In this document: positions 31,762 to 33,463 of the stretch, one piece after another
Position numbering within the stretch: the stretch's first letter is position 1
Layout: each line of letters begins with the position of its first letter
Assembly (NCBI RefSeq): GCF_009724245.1
Contig: NZ_WNNK01000042.1
Coordinates: forward strand, 1 to 33,463
Direction: 5' to 3'
Source: Pseudomonas spelaei
GTDB taxonomy: Bacteria > Pseudomonadota > Gammaproteobacteria > Pseudomonadales > Pseudomonadaceae
DNA length: 33,463 nt
Made by a program: the position numbers and the translations under genes
Notes under the pieces: model-generated
Database searches by the model: none
The model's input: the letters and a program-made list of their open reading frames with translations, nothing else
Told to the model about the DNA's origin: nothing

Positions 31762-32415
31762 ATGGCACTGGCACTGTTCGACTTGGATGAGACCCTGATC
31801 AAGGGTGACAGCTCAACCCTGTGGAGCCGGGAAATGGTCCGCCTGGGTTGGGTCGATGGTGCGTTGTTCATGGAGCAGGACACGCAATTGATGAGCGCCT
31901 ACTCCGACGGCAAGTTGGTGATGGAGGACTATATGGCCTTCAGCCTGGTGCCCATGGCCGGGCGCCGGGAGAGTGAGGTGGCCGCGTGTGTGGCAGATTT
32001 TATCCGACGGGTCATTGCCCCGGCGGTGTACCAGGAGGCTCGCAAGACTATCGACACCCACCGCGCCATTGGCGACCGATTGCTGGTGATTTCAGCGTCC
32101 GGTGCCCATTTGGTCAAACCCATCGCTGCGTACCTGGGTATCGATGACGTGCTGGCCATCGACCTGGAAACCGAAAGAGGCTGCTTCAGTGGCTGTACCC
32201 AAGGCGTGCTGACCTACCGTGAAGGCAAGGTCACACGTTTGATGGAGTGGTTGCAGGCTGAGGGCGAGAGCTTGGAAGGGGCGAGTTTCTATTCCGACTC
32301 GCGCAACGACTTGCCGCTGCTGAGCCAGGTCAGCCAGCCGTATACGGTGAACCCGGATCCGGTGTTGCGGGCTCATGCGCAGGCGGCGGGTTGGCCGGTG
32401 TTGAGTTGGGGGTAG
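31762..32415 (+). CDS. HAD-IB family phosphatase
   Basis: A 217-residue HAD hydrolase of the phosphoserine-phosphatase-like IB group. Motif I is FDLDETL with nucleophile Asp7 and acid Asp9. Motif II is ISASG, and motif IV is YSDSRNDLPLL. A small helical cap lies between about residues 20 and 90. It removes phosphate from a small metabolite. Co-occurrence with two kinases suggests a phosphorylated intermediate or a phosphate-ester substrate made in the same pathway. It is the last gene of the cluster and ends just before a strong terminator. Confidence 0.9.
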   Translation: MALALFDLDETLIKGDSSTLWSREMVRLGWVDGALFMEQDTQLMSAYSDGKLVMEDYMAFSLVPMAGRRESEVAACVADFIRRVIAPAVYQEARKTIDTHRAIGDRLLVISASGAHLVKPIAAYLGIDDVLAIDLETERGCFSGCTQGVLTYREGKVTRLMEWLQAEGESLEGASFYSDSRNDLPLLSQVSQPYTVNPDPVLRAHAQAAGWPVLSWG

Positions 32416-32470
32416 TTGTGGTGCTGGTCATTCCCATTAGTGTGGGAACGATCAAAAAACTGTGGGTTAC

Positions 32471-32505
32471 AAAAAACGGGACTGAATAAATCTGTCCCGT
32501 TTTTT
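32471..32505. terminator. Bidirectional intrinsic terminator
   Basis: Perfect 12-bp stem AAAAAACGGGAC (32471-32482) / GTCCCGTTTTTT (32494-32505) with an 11-nt loop. The T-run serves the plus strand and the A-run serves the minus strand, ending both the HAD gene and the convergent Ig-like gene. Confidence 0.92.
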
Positions 32506-32532
32506 GCTGCTCAATTCAAACACCTTGGACAA

Positions 32533-33463
32533 TCATGGCTGCAGACACCAGGCCCACATGATTGTGCCTCTATGGACGCACCGGACTTGATTGGGCTTTA
32601 TGACCTCCCAATGTACGCCTGTCAGGGAATCACATCCTTCCTCCACGCATAACCAGTAGTAGGCGTCAGGGGGCACCGGAATAGGCCAGCCATATGCATC
32701 CCCCATCAGTCGTATTCCATCAGCAAAGTAGATGCCTTGAGAACCTGGCAATGTTTTTCTCCAAGCGACCGCTTGAGCCCAATTGAGACCACTATCGTAC
32801 TCGCGCAATTGCCACACATTACTGACGACCACCGGATACGAAACAACATTGCCGGCGCTATCCTTCACATCTATAAACGTGCTGCCATTGCTCATGCCCG
32901 TTACTTTGCCCCCGGTCGCTGTCACTGAAACCTCCGTGGACCGAGAGCTATAGGTGTAAGGAGGTACTCCGCCTGTGACAGTGCGCGTTTGCGCGTTACC
33001 CGAATAGTCTCCGCTTCGTATCCAATTCCATCTAGCAGGTACAGTAATAGCCCGCCCATTCAAGTTCATCACCGACTGATCGATCTGCAACGCGTGTACC
33101 ACGGTGTACGTCGTGATTGGAAAGATCACCACTCTCCCTGGGTCCTGACTGCCATCAAACGTGACCTGGCATTTCACCTCAATCCGGGTATTGTTTGGCA
33201 ACCCCGCCAACCAGCTACGCAGCGGCTCGTTTTTTGCCAGACCGCTCTGCGCCTCCGATGCGGAGATTGGGTAGTCATAAAACAAAGGGGTGTAGGTCTG
33301 GCCGGGGACTTCAACCACCAGCCACACTCGCTGCCCAGTTACACTCAAGCGCCATTTAGCCAATGTTGTCCGGGCATTACCGGTGAAGGTGTTAAGGTCC
33401 AATATCTGACCACTGGCAAGCCCGTTGATCAACGGCTGCGGCAAGTTGGCGGCCGCGATCGTA
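32533..33463 (-). CDS. C-terminal part of a large Ig-like-domain protein (truncated by window edge)
   Basis: At least 310 residues; the open frame continues through the right edge, so the true N-terminus is outside and no start is present here. A bacterial Ig-like repeat is clear: VTGGVPPYTYSSRSTEVSV, then GKVTGMSNGSTFIDVKD and PVVVSNV, following one or more other beta-rich repeats. The last about 95 residues form a different domain, with four cysteines (LCVEEGC, VRC, WC) and many Trp/Tyr, ending WAWCLQP. Large proteins of this design in Pseudomonas are usually secreted or surface-attached; the terminal domain may bind a ligand. Base composition is less GC-rich than the catabolic genes. Function unknown. 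Confidence 0.82.
   Translation of the reverse strand, partial: TIAAANLPQPLINGLASGQILDLNTFTGNARTTLAKWRLSVTGQRVWLVVEVPGQTYTPLFYDYPISASEAQSGLAKNEPLRSWLAGLPNNTRIEVKCQVTFDGSQDPGRVVIFPITTYTVVHALQIDQSVMNLNGRAITVPARWNWIRSGDYSGNAQTRTVTGGVPPYTYSSRSTEVSVTATGGKVTGMSNGSTFIDVKDSAGNVVSYPVVVSNVWQLREYDSGLNWAQAVAWRKTLPGSQGIYFADGIRLMGDAYGWPIPVPPDAYYWLCVEEGCDSLTGVHWEVIKPNQVRCVHRGTIMWAWCLQP

Noticed and set aside
32416..32652. 78-codon plus-strand frame after the HAD gene
   Set aside because: Runs straight through the bidirectional terminator and into the antisense of the Ig-like gene.
1..33463. tRNA/rRNA genes, CRISPR arrays, insertion sequences, integrase or prophage genes
   Set aside because: None recognised on either strand; repeated sequences are palindromic REP-type elements without regular spacer arrays.

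Overview
The window looks like a chromosomal segment of a Pseudomonas species of the fluorescens group. This rests on protein style, high-GC codon use, REPIN-type palindromes (GTGGGAGCTGGCTTGCC...) in several intergenic gaps, and a second Pseudomonas-style palindrome family (GTAGCCGCTGCCGAGG...). No database search was possible, so species-level placement is inference. I saw no rRNA, tRNA, CRISPR array, transposase or prophage gene.

Region 1 (about 196-16797) is a complete myo-inositol catabolic locus. A divergent RpiR-family repressor (iolR, minus strand) faces iolC-E-B-A-I-D-G, then an IolH-like TIM barrel protein, a second Gfo/Idh/MocA dehydrogenase, and a three-gene sugar ABC importer (binding protein, double-NBD ATPase, permease). 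IolG oxidises inositol, IolE dehydrates the inosose, IolD hydrolyses the ring, IolB isomerises the product, IolC phosphorylates it, the DUF2090 half of IolC is the likely aldolase, and IolA converts malonic semialdehyde to acetyl-CoA. Two 16-bp palindromes of the form GGAA-N6-TTCC, one in the iolR/iolC divergent gap and one before the ABC importer, look like paired IolR operators. Three REPINs sit in the larger gaps inside the operon.

Region 2 (about 16800-19870) holds small genes: a DksA/TraR-like protein lacking two of four zinc cysteines, a 67-residue protein preceded by striking inverted repeats, two minus-strand hypotheticals, and a coupled pair of unknown proteins.

Region 3 (about 19995-24332) holds an orphan glycine-betaine-type periplasmic binding protein, then a minus-strand DUF2946 protein plus TonB-dependent receptor (probable metal or siderophore uptake), with a divergent DUF3995 membrane protein.

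Region 4 (24438-32415) is the best candidate for an undescribed system. It is a compact same-strand cluster: amidase-signature enzyme, DeoR regulator, M20-type carbamoylase/allantoate-amidohydrolase-like enzyme, two translationally coupled aminoglycoside/choline-kinase-fold proteins, a DUF3311 + sodium:solute symporter pair, and a HAD-IB phosphatase. The content suggests import, amide/carbamoyl cleavage and phosphorylation of a nitrogenous compound. The substrate cannot be read from the sequence.

The right edge carries the C-terminal part of a large Ig-like-domain protein on the minus strand, separated from the HAD gene by a bidirectional terminator.
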